This document shows, piece after piece, positions 1 through 15,440 of a stretch of 64,000 nt of DNA. This stretch comes from Sepiola atlantica. Taxonomy: Eukaryota > Mollusca > Cephalopoda > Sepiida > Sepiolidae. The translations under genes were made by a program, and so were the position numbers. The stretch lies in the NCBI GenBank assembly GCA_963556195.1, contig OY744528.1, positions 55,658,066 to 55,722,065 of the forward strand, written 5' to 3'. The first letter of the stretch is position 1, and every line of letters begins with the position of its first letter. The notes beneath the pieces are model-generated. The model was given only the letters and a program-made list of their open reading frames with translations. It did not search any database and was not told where the DNA came from.

Positions 1-2196
1 GTGAAAATGGACGCGGACTACGTGTCGCCATTGATATTTAACAATTGTAATCTAAGCACGGAATTATGAAATTAGAAAATTTCATAATTCCGTGTTGAAA
101 AGGTGAAAACTCACGAAATCGAGTGAAAATCGATGCGCACAACGTGTTGTCATTGATATTTAACAATAGTAATCTAAGCCTTCTAATTTCATAATTCCAT
201 GATGAAAAGGTAAATCATCATGAAATCGAGTGAAAATGGACGCGCACTACGTGTCGTCATTGATATTAAACAATTGTAATCTAAGCCTTCTAATTTCATA
301 ATTCCAGGTTGAAAAGGTGAAAACTCACGAAATCGAGTGATATCGGACGCGCACTACGTGTCGTCATTGATATTCAACAATAGTAATATAAACCTGAACA
401 TAGACGCGCACTACGTGTCGTAATTGATATTTAACAATTGTATCTAAGCACGGAATTATGAAATTAGAAAATTTCATAATTCCGTGTTGAAAAGGTGAAA
501 ACTCACGAAATCGAGTGAAAATCGATGCGCACAACGTGTTGTCATTGATATTTAACAATAGTAATCTAAGCCTTCTAATTTCATAATTCCATGTTGAAAA
601 GGTGAAAACTCACGAAATCGAGTGATATCGGACGCGCACTACGTGTCGTCATTGATATTTTACAATAGTAATCCAAACCTTCTAATTTCATAATTCCATG
701 TTGAAAAGGTGAAAACTCACGAAATCGAGTGATATCGGACGCGCACTACGTGTCGTCATTGATATTCAACAATAGTAATCTAAACCTTCTAATTTCATAA
801 TTCCATGTTGAAAAGGTGAAAACTCACGAAATCGAGTGAAAATCGATGCGCACAACGTGTCGTCATTGATATTAAACAATTGTAATCTAAGCCTTCTAAT
901 TTCATAATTCCAGGTTGAAAAGGTGAAAACTCACGAAATCGAGTGATATCGGACGCGCACTACGTGTCGTCATTGATATTTTACAATAGTAATCCAAACC
1001 TTCTAATTTCATAATTCCATGTTGAAAAGGTGAAAACTCACGAAATCGAGTGATATCGGAGCGCACAACGTGTCGTAATTGATATTAAACAATTGTAATC
1101 TAAGCCTTCTAATTTGATAATTCCAGGTTGAAAAGGTGAAAACTCACGAAATCGAGTGAAAATCGATGCGCACAACGTGTCGTCATTGATATTAAACAAT
1201 TGTAATCTAAGCCTTCTAATTTCATAATTCCAGGTTGAAAAGGTGAAAACTCACGAAATCGAGTGATAACAATTGTAATCTAAGCACGGAATTATGAAAT
1301 TAGAAAATTTCATAATTCCGTGTTGAAAAGGTGAAAACTCACGAAATCGAGTGAAAATCGATGCGCACAACGTGTTGTCATTGATATTTAACAATAGTAA
1401 TCTAAGCCTTCTAATTTCATAATTCCATGTTGAAAAGGTAAATCATCATGAAATCGAGTGAAAATGGACGCGCACTACGTGTCGTCATTGATATTAAACA
1501 ATTGTAATCTAAGCCTTCTAATTTCATAATTCCAGGTTGAAAAGGTGAAAACTCACGAAATCAAGTGATATCGGACGCGCACTACGTGTCGTCATTGATA
1601 TTTTACAATAGTAATCCAAACCTTCTAATTTCATAATTCCATGTTGAAAAGGTGAAAACTCACGAAATCGAGTGATATCGGACGCGCACTACGTGTCGTC
1701 ATTGATATTCAACAATAGTAATCTAAACCTTCTAATTTCATAATTCCATGTTGAAAAGGTAAAACATCACAAAATCAAGTTAAAATCGCTGCGCACTACG
1801 TGTCGTCATTGATATTCAACAATAGTAATCTAAACCTTCTAATTTATGAAATTAGACGCGCACTACGTGTCGTCATTGATACTTAACAATGTTGAAAAGG
1901 TAAAACATCACAAAATCAAGTTAAAATCGCTGCGCATAACGTGGTTTCATTGATATCTAAAAGTTCTAACCTCATAATTCAAGGTAAAACATGATTTCGA
2001 GTGAAAATCGACGCGCACAACGTGTCGTCATTGATATTCAACAATAGTAATATAAACCTGAAAATGGACGCGCACTACGTGTCGTCATTGATACTTAACA
2101 ATAGTAATCTACACCCTCAAACCTCATAATTCCATGTTGAAAAGGTAAAACATCACGAAATCAAGTGAAAATAGACGCGCACTACGTGTCGTCATT

Positions 2197-2308
2197 GATA
2201 CTTAACAAATGTCTACTTCTAAACTCATAATTCCACATCATTATGTTTTACCTTTACGTTTTCCATTATGTGGAATTATGAGATTAGAAGTAGACATTTG
2301 TTAAGTAT
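2197..2308. repeat. 113-bp palindromic module, copy 1
   Basis: This is an inverted repeat with arms of about 40 bp (2,198-2,237 and 2,269-2,308) around a 31-base centre rich in T on this strand. The arms run from ATACTTAACAAATGTCTAC to its complement, with one visible mismatch. The outer bases of the arms equal the satellite block TTGATACTTAACAA, so the module blends into the array. The variant GACGCGGACTACGTG follows immediately. Confidence 0.9.
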
Positions 2309-3554
2309 AAATCGAGTGAAAATGGACGCGGACTACGTGTCGTCATTGATATTTAACAATTGTAATCTAAGCACGGAATTATGAAATTAGAAAATTTCAT
2401 AATTCCGTGTTGAAAAGGTGAAAACTCACGAAATCGAGTGAAAATCGATGCGCACAACGTGTTGTCATTGATATTTAACAATAGTAATCTAAGCCTTCTA
2501 ATTTCATAATTCCATGATGAAAAGGTAAATCATCATGAAATCGAGTGAAAATGGACGCGCACTACGTGTCGTCATTGATATTAAACAATTGTAATCTAAG
2601 CCTTCTAATTTCATAATTCCAGGTTGAAAAGGTGAAAACTCACGAAATCGAGTGATATCGGACGCGCACTACGTGTCGTCATTGATATTCAACAATAGTA
2701 ATATAAACCTGAACATAGACGCGCACTACGTGTCGTCATTGATACTTAACAATTGATATTTAACAATTGTATCTAAGCACGGAATTATGAAATTAGAAAA
2801 TTTCATAATTCCGTGTTGAAAAGGTGAAAACTCACGAAATCGAGTGAAAATCGATGCGCACAACGTGTTGTCATTGATATTTAACAATAGTAATCTAAGC
2901 CTTCTAATTTCATAATTCCATGTTGAAAAGGTAAATCATCATGAAATCGAGTGAAAATGGACGCGCACTACGTGTCGTCATTGATATTTTACAATAGTAA
3001 TCTAAGCCTTCTAATTTCATAATTCTAGGTTGAAAAGGTGAAAACTCACGAAATCGAGTGATATCGGACGCGCACTACGTGTCGTCATTGATATTCAACA
3101 ATAAACCTGAAAATAGACGCGCACTACGTGTCGTCATTGATACTTAACAATTGATACTTAACAAGTGATATTTAACAATTGTAATTATGAATTATGAAAT
3201 TAGAAAATTTCATAATTCCGTGTTGAAAAGGTGAAAACTCACGAAATCGAGTGAAAATCGATGCGCACAACGTGTTGTCATTGATATTTAACAATAGTAA
3301 TCTAAGCCTTCTAATTTCATAATTCCATGTTGAAAAGGTGAAAACTCACGAAATCGAGTGATATCGGACGCGCACTACGTGTCGTCATTGATATTTTACA
3401 ATAGTAATCCAAACCTTCTAATTTCATAATTCCATGTTGAAAAGGTGAAAACTCACGAAATCGAGTGATATCGGACGCGCACTACGTGTCGTCATTGATA
3501 TTCAACAATAGTAATCTAAACCTTCTAATTTCATAATTCCATGTTGAAAAGGTG

Positions 3555-5655
3555 AAAACTCACGAAATCGAGTGAAAATCGATGCGCACAACGTGTCGTC
3601 ATTGATATTAAACAATTGTAATCTAAGCCTTCTAATTTCATAATTCCAGGTTGAAAAGGTGAAAACTCACGAAATCGAGTGATAACAATTGTAATCTAAG
3701 CACGGAATTATGAAATTAGAAAATTTCATAATTCCGTGTTGAAAAGGTGAAAACTCACGCAATCGAGTGAAAATCGATGCGCACAACGTGTTGTCATTGG
3801 TATTTAACAATAGTAATCTAAGCCTTCTAATTTCATAATTCCATGTTGAAAAGGTAAATCATCATGAAATCGAGTGAAAATGGACGCGCACTACGTGTCG
3901 TCATTGATATTAAACAATTGTTTACTTAGATTACTAAGCCTTCTAATTTCATAATTCCAGGTTGAAAAGGTGAAAACTCACGAAATCGAGTGATATCGGA
4001 GCGCACTACGTGTCGTCATTGATATTTTACAATAGTAATCTAAACCTTCTAATTTCATAATTCCATGTTGAAAAGGTAAAAACTCACGAAATCGAGTGAT
4101 ATCGGACGCGCACTACGTGTCTTCATTGATATTCAACAATAGTAATATAAACCTGAAAATAGACGCGCACTACGTGTCGTCATTGATACTTAACAATTGA
4201 TACTTAACAATTGATATTTAACAATTGTAATTATGAATTATGAAATTAGAAAATTTCATAATTCTGTGTTGAAAAGGTGAAAACTCACGAAATCGAGTGA
4301 AAATCGATGCGCACAACGTGTTGTCATTGATATTTAACAATAGTAATCTAAGCCTTCTAATTTCATAATTCCATGTTGAAAAGGTGAAAACTCACGAAAT
4401 CGAGTGATATCGGACGCGCACTACGTGTCGTCATTGATATTTTACAATAGTAATCCAAACCTTCTAATTTCATAATTCCATGTTGAAAAGGTGAAAACTC
4501 ACGAAATCGAGTGATATCGGAGCGCACAACGTGTCGTCATTGATATTAAACAATTGTAATCTAAGCCTTCTAATTTGATAATTCCAGGTTGAAAAGGTGA
4601 AAACTCACGAAATCGAGTGAAAATCGATGCGCACAACGTGTCGTCATTGATATTAAACAATTGTAATCTAAGCCTTCTAATTTCATAATTCCAGGTTGAA
4701 AAGGTGAAAACTCACGAAATCGAGTGATAACAATTGTAATCTAAGCACGGAATTATGAAATTAGAAAATTTCATAATTCCGTGTTGAAAAGGTGAAAACT
4801 CACGCAATCGAGTGAAAATCGATGCGCACAACGTGTTGTCATTGGTATTTAACAATAGTAATCTAAGCCTTCTAATTTCATAATTCCATGTTGAAAAGGT
4901 AAATCATCATGAAATCGAGTGAAAATGGACGCGCACTACGTGTCGTCATTGATATTAAACAATTGTTTACTTAGATTACTAAGCCTTCTAATTTCATAAT
5001 TCCAGGTTGAAAAGGTGAAAACTCACGAAATCGAGTGATATCGGAGCGCACTACGTGTCGTCATTGATATTTTACAATAGTAATCTAAACCTTCTAATTT
5101 CATAATTCCATGTTGAAAAGGTAAAAACTCACGAAATCGAGTGATATCGGACGCGCACTACGTGTCTTCATTGATATTCAACAATAGTAATATAAACCTG
5201 AAAATAGACGCGCACTACGTGTCGTCATTGATACTTAACAATTGATACTTAACAATTGATATTTAACAATTGTAATTATGAATTATGAAATTAGAAAATT
5301 TCATAATTCTGTGTTGAAAAGGTGAAAACTCACGAAATCGAGTGAAAATCGATGCGCACAACGTGTTGTCATTGATATTTAACAATAGTAATCTAAGCCT
5401 TCTAATTTCATAATTCCATGTTGAAAAGGTTAAAACTCACGAAATCGAGTGATATCGGACGCGCACTACGTGTCGTCATTGATATTTTACAATAGTAATC
5501 CAAACCTTCTAATTTCATAATTCCATGTTGAAAAGGTGAAAACTCACGAAATCGAGTGATATCGGAGCGCACAACGTGTCGTCATTGATATTAAACAATT
5601 GTTATCTAAGCCTTCTAATTTGATAATTCCAGGTTGAAAAGGTGAAAACTCACGA
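3555..5655. repeat. Tandem duplication, ~1,045-bp higher-order unit
   Basis: Two near-identical copies of about ten monomers lie head to tail with an offset of 1,045 bp (for example 3,681 matches 4,726 and 4,181 matches 5,226). Both carry the diagnostic variant TTTACTTAGATTACTAAGCC at about 3,921 and 4,966. A third, partial copy with the same diagnostic block lies at about 8,566 to 9,470. Confidence 0.85.
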
Positions 5656-8313
5656 AATCGAGTGATATCGGACGCGCACTACGTGTCGTCATTGATATTT
5701 TACAATAGTAATCTAAACCTTCTAATTTCATAATTCCGTGTTGAAAAGGTGAAAACTCACGCAATCGAGTGAAAATCGATGCGCACAACGTGTTGTCATT
5801 GATATTTAACAATAGTAATCTAAGCATTCTAATTTCATAATTCCATGTTGAAAAGGTAAATCATCATGAAATCGAGTGAAAATGGACGCGCACTACGTGT
5901 CGTCATTGATATTAAACAATTGTAATCTAAGCCTTCTAATTTCATAATTCCAGGTTGAAAAGGTGAAAACTCACGAAATCGAGTGATATCGGACGCGCAC
6001 TACGTGTCGTCATTGATATTTTACAATAGTAATCCAAACCTTCTAATTTCATAATTCCATGTTGAAAAGGTGAAAACTCACGAAATCGAGTGATATCGGA
6101 CGCGCACTACGTGTCGTCATTGATATTCAACAATAGTAATCTAAACCTTCTAATTTCATAATTCCATGTTGAAAAGGTAAAACATCACAAAATCAAGTTA
6201 AAATCGCTGCGCACTACGTGTCGTCATTGATATTCAACAATAGTAATCTAAACCTTCTAATTTCATAATTCCATGTTGAAAAGGTAAAACATCACAAAAT
6301 CAAGTTAAAATCGCTGCGCATAACGTGGTTTCATTGATATCTAAAAGTTCTAACCTCATAATTCAAGGTAAAACATGATTTCGAGTGAAAATCGACGCGC
6401 ACAACGTGTCGTCATTGATATTCAACAATAGTAATATAAACCTGAAAATGGACGCGCACTACGTGTCGTCATTGATATTAAACAATTGTAATCTAAGCCT
6501 TCTAATTTCATAATTCCAGGTTGAAAAGGTGAAAACTCACGAAATCGAGTGATATCGGACGCGCACTACGTGTCGTCATTGATATTTTACAATAGTAATC
6601 TAAACCTTCTAATTTCATAATTCCATGTTGAAAAGGTGAAAACTCACGAAATCGAGTGATATACGACGCGCACTACGTGTCGTAATTGATATTCAACAAT
6701 AGTAATATAAACCTGAAAATAGACGCGCACTACGTGTCGTCATTGATACTTAACAATTGATATTTAACAATTGTAATCTAAGCACGGAATTATGAAATTA
6801 GAAAATTTCATAATTCCGTGTTGAAAAGGTGAAAACTCACGAAATCGAGTGATATCGGACGCGCACTACGTGTCGTCATTGATATTCAACAATAGTAATA
6901 TAAACCTGAACATAGACGCGCACTACGTGTCGTCATTGATACTTAACAATTGATATTTAACAATTGTTATCTAAGCACGGAATTATGAAATTAGAAAATT
7001 TCATAATTCCGTGTTGAAAAGGTGAAAACTCACGAAATCGAGTCAAAATCGATGCGCACAACGTGTTGTCATTGATATTTAACAATAGTAATCTAAGCCT
7101 TCTAATTTCATAATTCCATGTTGAAATCGAGTGAGAATGGACGCGCACTACGTGTCCGTCATTGATATTAAACAATTGTAACTAAGCCTTCTAATTTCAT
7201 AATTCCATGTTGAAAAGGTGAAAACTCACGAAATCGAGTGATATCGGACGCGCACTACGTGTCGTCATTGATATTTTACAATAGTAATCCAAACCTTCTA
7301 ATTTCATAATTCCATGTTGAAAAGGTGAAAACTCACGAAATCGAGTGATATCGGACGCGCACTACGTGTCGTCATTGATATTTTACAATAGTAATCTAAA
7401 CCTTCTAATTTCATAATTCCATGTTGAAAAGGTGAAAACTCACGCAATCGAGTGAAAATCGATGCGCACAACGTGTTGTCATTGATATTTAACAATAGTA
7501 ATCCAAACCTTCTAATTTCATAATTCCATGTTGAAAAGGTGAAAACTCACGAAATCGAGTGATATCGGACGCGCACTACGTGTCGTCATTGATATTCAAC
7601 AATACCTTCTAATTTCATAATTCCATGTTGAAAAGGTGAAAACTCACGAAATCGAGTGAAAATCGATGCGCACAACGTGTCGTCATTGATATTAAACAAT
7701 TGTAATCTAAGCCTTCTAATTTCATAATTCCAGGTTGAAAAGGTGAAAACTCACGAAATCGAGTGATAACAATTGTAATCTAAGCACGGAATTATGAAAT
7801 TAGAAAATTTCATAATTCCGTGTTGAAAAGGTGACAACTCACGCAATCGAGTGAAAATCGATGCGCACAACGTGTTGTCATTGATATTAAACAATAGTAA
7901 TCTAAGCCTTCTAATTTCATAATTCCATGTTGAAAAGGTAAATCATCATGAAATCGAGTGAAAATGGACGCGCACTACGTGTCGTCATTGATATTAAACA
8001 ATTGTAATCTAAGCCTTCTAATTTCATAATTCCAGGTTGAAAAGGTGAAAACTCACGAAATCGAGTGATATCGGACGCGCACTACGTGTCGTCATTGATA
8101 TTTTACAATAGTAATCCAAACCTTCTAATTTCATAATTCCATGTTGAAAAGGTGAAAACTCACGAAATCGAGTGATATCGGACGCGCACTACGTGTCGTC
8201 ATTGATACTTAACAATAGTAATCTACACCCTCAAACCTCATAATTCCATGTTGAAACCTCATAATTCCATCACGAAATCAAGTGAAAATGGACGCGCACT
8301 ACGTGTCGTCATT

Positions 8314-8426
8314 GATATTTAACAAATGTCTACTTCTAAACTCATAATTCTACATCATTATGTTTTACCTTTACGTTTTCCATTATGTGGAATTATGAGA
8401 TTAGAAGTAGACATTTGTTAAGTATC
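8314..8426. repeat. 113-bp palindromic module, copy 2
   Basis: Same module as at 2,197, with two or three substitutions. It is again followed by the GACGCGGACTACGTG variant monomer, so it marks the start of a higher-order unit. Confidence 0.9.
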
Positions 8427-11389
8427 AATCGAGGTAAAATGGACGCGGACTACGTGTCGTCATTGATATTTAACAATTGTAATCTAAGCACGGAATTATG
8501 AAATTAGAAAATTTCATAATTCCGTGTTGAAAAGGTGAAAACTCACGAAATCGAGTGATATTTAACAATTGTAATCTAAGCACGGAATTATGAAATTAGA
8601 AAATTTCATAATTCCGTGTTGAAAAGGTGAAAACTCACGCAATCGAGTGAAAATCGATGCGCACAACGTGTTGTCATTGGTATTTAACAATAGTAATCTA
8701 AGCCTTCTAATTTCATAATTCCATGTTGAAAAGGTAAATCATCATGAAATCGAGTGAAAATGGACGCGCACTACGTGTCGTCATTGATATTAAACAATTG
8801 TTTACTTAGATTACTAAGCCTACTAATTTCATAATTCCAGGTTGAAAAGGTGAAAACTCACGAAATCGAGTGATATCGGAGCGCACTACGTGTCGTCATT
8901 GATATTTTACAATAGTAATCTAAACCTTCTAATTTCATAATTCCATGTTGAAAAGGTAAAAACTCACGAAATCGAGTGATATCGGACGCGCACTACGTGT
9001 CGTCATTGATATTCAACAATAGTAATATAAACCTGAAAATAGACGCGCACTACGTGTCGTCATTGATACTTAACAATTGATACTTAACAATTGATATTTA
9101 ACAATTGTAATTATGAATTATGAAATTAGAAAATTTCATAATTCTGTGTTGAAAAGGTGAAAACTCACGAAATCGAGTGAAAATCGATGCGCACAACGTG
9201 TTGTCATTGATATTTAACAATAGTAATCTAAGCCTTCTAATTTCATAATTCCATGTTGAAAAGGTGAAAACTCACGAAATCGAGTGATATCGGACGCGCA
9301 CTACGTGTCGTCATTGATATTTTACAATAGTAATCCAAACCTTCTAATTTCATAATTCCATGTTGAAAAGGTGAAAACTCACGAAATCGAGTGATATCGG
9401 ACGCGCACAACGTGTCGTCATTGATATTAAACAATTGTAATCTAAGCCTTCTAATTTGATAATTCCAGGTTGAAAAGGTGAAAACTCACGAAATCGAGTG
9501 ATATCGGACGCGCACTACGTGTCGTCATTGATATTTTACAATAGTAATCTAAACCTTCTAATTTCATAATTCCGTGTTGAAAAGGTGAAAACTCACGCAA
9601 TCGAGTTAAAATCGATGCGCACAACGTGTTGTCATTGATATTTAACAATAGTAATCTAAGCATTCTAATTTCATAATTCCATGTTGAAAAGGTAAATCAT
9701 CATGAAATCGAGTGAAAATGGACGCGCACTACGTGTCGTCATTGATATTAAACAATTGTAATCTAAGCCTTCTAATTTCATAATTCCAGGTTGAAAAGGT
9801 GAAAACTCACGAAATCGAGTGATATCGGACGCGCACTACGTGTCGTCATTGATATTTTACAATAGTAATCCAAACCTTCTAATTTCATAATTCCATGTTG
9901 AAAAGGTGAAAACTCACGAAATCGAGTGATATCGGACGCGCACTACGTGTCGTCATTGATATTCAACAATAGTAATCTAAACCTTCTAATTTCATAATTC
10001 CATGTTGAAAAGGTAAAACATCACAAAATCAAGTTAAAATCGCTGCGCACTACGTGTCGTCATTGATATTCAACAATAGTAATCTAAACCTTCTAATTTC
10101 ATAATTCCATGTTGAAAAGGTAAAACATCACAAAATCAAGTTAAAATCGCTGCGCATAACGTGGTTTCATTGATATCTAAAAGTTCTAACCTCATAATTC
10201 AAGGTAAAACATGATTTCGAGTGAAAATCGACGCGCACAACGTGTCGTCATTGATATTCAACAATAGTAATATAAACCTGAAAATGGACGCGCACTACGT
10301 GTCGTCATTGATATTAAACAATTGTTATCTAAACCTTCTAATTTCATAATTCCATGTTGAAAAGGTGAAAACTCACGAAATCGAGTGATATACGACGCGC
10401 ACTACGTGTCGTAATTGATATTCAACAATAGTAATATAAACCTGAAAATAGACGCGCACTACGTGTCGTCATTGATACTTAACAATTGATATTTAACAAT
10501 TGTAATCTAAGCACGGAATTATGAAATTAGAAAATTTCATAATTCCGTGTTGAAAAGGTGAAAACTCACGCAATCGAGTGAAAATCGATGCGCACAACGT
10601 GTTGTCATTGATATTTAACAATAGTAATCTAAGCCTTCTAATTTCATAATTCCATGTTGAAAAGGTAAATCATCATGAAATCGAGTGAAAATGGACGCGC
10701 ACTACGTGTCGTCATTGATATTAAACAATTGTAATCTAAGCCTTCTAATTTCATAATTCCAGGTTGAAAAGGTGAAAACTCACGAAATCGAGTGATATCG
10801 GACGCGCACTACGTGTCGTCATTGATATTTTACAATAGTAATCCAAACCTTCTAATTTCATAATTCCATGTTGAAAAGGTGAAAACTCACGAAATCGAGT
10901 GATATCGGACGCGCACTACGTGTCGTCATTGATATTCAACAATAGTAATCTAAACCTTCTAATTTCATAATTCCATGTTGAAAAGGTAAAACATCACAAA
11001 ATCAAGTTAAAATCGCTGCGCACTACGTGTCGTCATTGATATTCAACAATAGTAATCTAAACCTTCTAATTTCATAATTCCATGTTGAAAAGGTAAAACA
11101 TCACAAAATCAAGTTAAAATCGCTGCGCATAACGTGGTTTCATTGATATCTAAAAGTTCTAACCTCATAATTCAAGGTAAAACATGATTTCGAGTGAAAA
11201 TCGACGCGCACAACGTGTCGTCATTGATATTCAACAATAGTAATATAAACCTGAAAATGGACGCGCACTACGTGTCGTCATTGATACTTAACAATAGTAA
11301 TCTACACCCTCAAACCTCATAATTCCATGTTGAAAAGGTAAAACATCACGAAATCAAGTGAAAATGGACGCGCACTACGTGTCGTCATT

Positions 11390-11502
11390 GATACTTAACA
11401 AATGTCTACTTCTAAACTCATAATTCCACATCATTATGTTTTACCTTTACGTTTTCCATTATGTGGAATTATGAGATTAGAAGTAGACATTTGTTAAGTA
11501 TC
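11390..11502. repeat. 113-bp palindromic module, copy 3
   Basis: Same module and same following monomer variant (GACGCGGACTACGTG at about 11,518). The arms are intact except for one mismatch. Confidence 0.9.
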
Positions 11503-12819
11503 AATCGAGTGAAAATGGACGCGGACTACGTGTCGTCATTGATATTTAACAATTGTAATCTAAGCACGGAATTATGAAATTAGAAAATTTCATAATTCCG
11601 TGTTGAAAAGGTGAAAACTCACGAAATCGAGTGAAAATCGATGCGCACAACGTGTTGTCATTGGTATTTTACAATAGTAATCTAAGCCTTCTAATTTCAT
11701 AATTCCATGTTGAAAAGGTGAAAACTCACGAAATCGAGTGAAAATCGATGCGCACAACGTGTCGTCATTGATATTAAACAATTGTAATCTAGTCTTCTAA
11801 TTTCATAATTCCAGGTTGAAAAGGTGAAAACTCACGAAATCGAGTGATATCGGACGCGCACTACGTGTCGTCATTGATATTTTACAATAGTAATCTAAAC
11901 CTTCTAATTTCATAATTCCATGTTGAAAAGGTGAAAACTCACGAAATCGAGTGATATTTAACAATTGTAATCTAAGCACGGAATTATGAAATTAGAAAAT
12001 TTCATAATTCCGTGTTGAAAAGGTGAAAACTCACGCAATCGAGTGAAAATCGATGCGCACAACGTGTTGTCATTGATATTTAACAATAGTAATCTAAGCC
12101 TTCTAATTTCATAATTCCATGTTGAAAAGGTAAATCATCATGAAATCGAGTGAAAATGGACGCGCACTACGTGTCGTCATTGATATTAAACAATTGTAAT
12201 CTAAGCCTTCTAATTTCATAATTCCAGGTTGAAAAGGTGAAAACTCACGAAATCGAGTGATATCGGACGCGCACTACGTGTCGTCATTGATATTCAACAA
12301 TAGTAATCTAAACCTTCTAATTTCATAATTCCATGTTGAAAAGGTGAAAACTCACGAAATCGAGTGAAAATCGATGTGCACAACGTGTCGTCATTGATAT
12401 TAAACAATTGTATCTAAGCCTTCTAATTTCATAATTCCAGGTTGAAAAGGTGAAAACTCACGAAATCGAGTGATATCGGACGCGCACTACGTGTCGTCAT
12501 TGATATTTTACAATAGTAATCTAAACCTTCTAATTTCATAATTCAATGTTGAAAAGGTGAAAACTCACGAAATCGAGTGATATTTAACAACTGTAATCTA
12601 AGCACGGAATTATGAAATTAGAAAATTTCATGATTCCGTGTTGAAAAGGTGAAAACTCACGAAATCGAGTGAAAATCGATGCGCACAACGTGTTGTCATT
12701 GATATTTAACAATAGTAATCTAAGCCTTCTAATTTCATAATTCCATGTTGAAAAGGTAAATCATCATGAAATCGAGTGAAAATGGACGCGCACTACGTGT
12801 CGTCATTGATATTAAACAA

Positions 12820-15440
12820 TTGTAATCTAAGCCTTCTAATTTCATAATTCCAGGTTGAAAAGGTGAAAACTCACGAAATCGAGTGATATCGGACGCGCAC
12901 TACGTGTCGTCATTGATATTTTACAATAGTAATCTAAACCTTCTAATTTCATAATTCCATGTTGAAAAGGTGAAAACTCACGAAATCGAGTGATATACGA
13001 CGCGCACTACGTGTCGTCATTGATATTCAACAATAGTAATATAAACCTGAACATAGACGCGCACTACGTGTCGTCATTGATACTTAACAATTGATATTTA
13101 ACAATTGTAATCTAAGCACGGAATTATGAAATTAGAAAATTTCATAATTCCATGTTGAAAAGGTAAATCATCATGAAATCGAGTGAAAATGGACGCGCAC
13201 TACGTGTCGTCATTGATATTAAACAATTGTAATCTAAGCCTTCTAATTTCATAATTCCAGGTTGAAAAGGTGAAAACTCACGAAATCGAGTGATATCGGA
13301 CGCGCACTACGTGTCGTCATTGATATTTTACAATAGTAATCTAAACCTTCTAATTTCATAATTCCATGTTGAAAAGGTGAAAACTCACGAAATCGAGTGA
13401 TATACGACGCGCACTACGTGTCGTAATTGATATTCAACAATAGTAATATAAACCTGAAAATAGACGCGCACTACGTGTCGTCATTGATACTTAACAATTG
13501 ATATTTAACAATTGTATCTAAGCACGGAATTATGAAATTAGAAAATTTCATAATTCCGTGTTGAAAAGGTGAAAACTCACGAAATCGAGTGATATCGGAC
13601 GCGCACTACGTGTCGTCATTGATATTCAACAATAGTAATATAAACCTGAACATAGACGCGCACTACGTGTCGTCATTGATACTTAACAATTGATATTTAA
13701 CAATTGTTATCTAAGCACGGAATTATGAAATTAGAAAATTTCATAATTCCGTGTTGAAAAGGTGAAAACTCACGAAATCGAGTCAAAATCGATGCGCACA
13801 ACGTGTTGTCATTGATATTTAACAATAGTAATCTAAGCCTTCTAATTTCATAATTCCATGTTGAAATCGAGTGAAAATGGACGCGCACTACGTGTCCGTC
13901 ATTGATATTAAACAATTGTAACTAAGCCTTCTAATTTCATAATTCCATGTTGAAAAGGTGAAAACTCACGAAATCGAGTGATATCGGACGCGCACTACGT
14001 GTCGTCATTGATATTTTACAATAGTAATCCAAACCTTCTAATTTCATAATTCCATGTTGAAAAGGTGAAAACTCACGAAATCGAGTGAAAATCGATGCGC
14101 ACAACGTGTCGTCATTGATATTAAACAATTGTAATCTAAGCCTTCTAATTTCATAATTCCAGGTTGAAAAGGTGAAAACTCACGAAATCGAGTGATATCG
14201 GACGCGCACTACGTGTCGTCATTGATATTTTACAATAGTAATCTAAACCTTCTAATTTCATAATTCCATGTTGAAAAGGTGAAAACTCACGAAATCGAGT
14301 GATATACGACGCGCACTACGTGTCGTCATTGATATTCAACAATAGTAATATAAACCTGAACATAGACGCGCACTACGTGTCGTCATTGATACTTAACAAT
14401 TGATATTTAACAATTGTAATCTAAGCACGGAATTATGAAATTAGAAAATTTCATAATTCCATGTTGAAAAGGTAAATCATCATGAAATCGAGTGAAAATG
14501 GACGCGCACTACGTGTCGTCATTGATATTAAACAATTGTAATCTAAGCCTTCTAATTTCATAATTCCAGGTTGAAAAGGTGAAAACTCACGAAATCGAGT
14601 GATATCGGACGCGCACTACGTGTCGTCATTGATATTTTACAATAGTAATCTAAACCTTCTAATTTCATAATTCCATGTTGAAAAGGTGAAAACTCACGAA
14701 ATCGAGTGATATACGACGCGCACTACGTGTCGTAATTGATATTCAACAATAGTAATATAAACCTGAAAATAGACGCGCACTACGTGTCGTCATTGATACT
14801 TAACAATTGATATTTAACAATTGTATCTAAGCACGGAATTATGAAATTAGAAAATTTCATAATTCCGTGTTGAAAAGGTGAAAACTCACGAAATCGAGTG
14901 ATATCGGACGCGCACTACGTGTCGTCATTGATATTCAACAATAGTAATATAAACCTGAACATAGACGCGCACTACGTGTCGTCATTGATACTTAACAATT
15001 GATATTTAACAATTGTTATCTAAGCACGGAATTATGAAATTAGAAAATTTCATAATTCCGTGTTGAAAAGGTGAAAACTCACGAAATCGAGTCAAAATCG
15101 ATGCGCACAACGTGTTGTCATTGATATTTAACAATAGTAATCTAAGCCTTCTAATTTCATAATTCCATGTTGAAATCGAGTGAAAATGGACGCGCACTAC
15201 GTGTCCGTCATTGATATTAAACAATTGTAACTAAGCCTTCTAATTTCATAATTCCATGTTGAAAAGGTGAAAACTCACGAAATCGAGTGATATCGGACGC
15301 GCACTACGTGTCGTCATTGATATTTTACAATAGTAATCCAAACCTTCTAATTTCATAATTCCATGTTGAAAAGGTGAAAACTCACGAAATCGAGTGAAAA
15401 TCGATGCGCACAACGTGTCGTCATTGATATTAAACAATTG
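12820..15440. repeat. Tandem duplication, ~1,309-bp higher-order unit
   Basis: Bases around 13,697 and 13,937 recur at 15,006 and 15,246, an offset of exactly 1,309 bp, with almost no differences. The ends are approximate because flanking monomers are also similar. The variant GTGTCCGTCATTG with an extra C marks both copies. A related segment occurs at about 6,957. Confidence 0.85.
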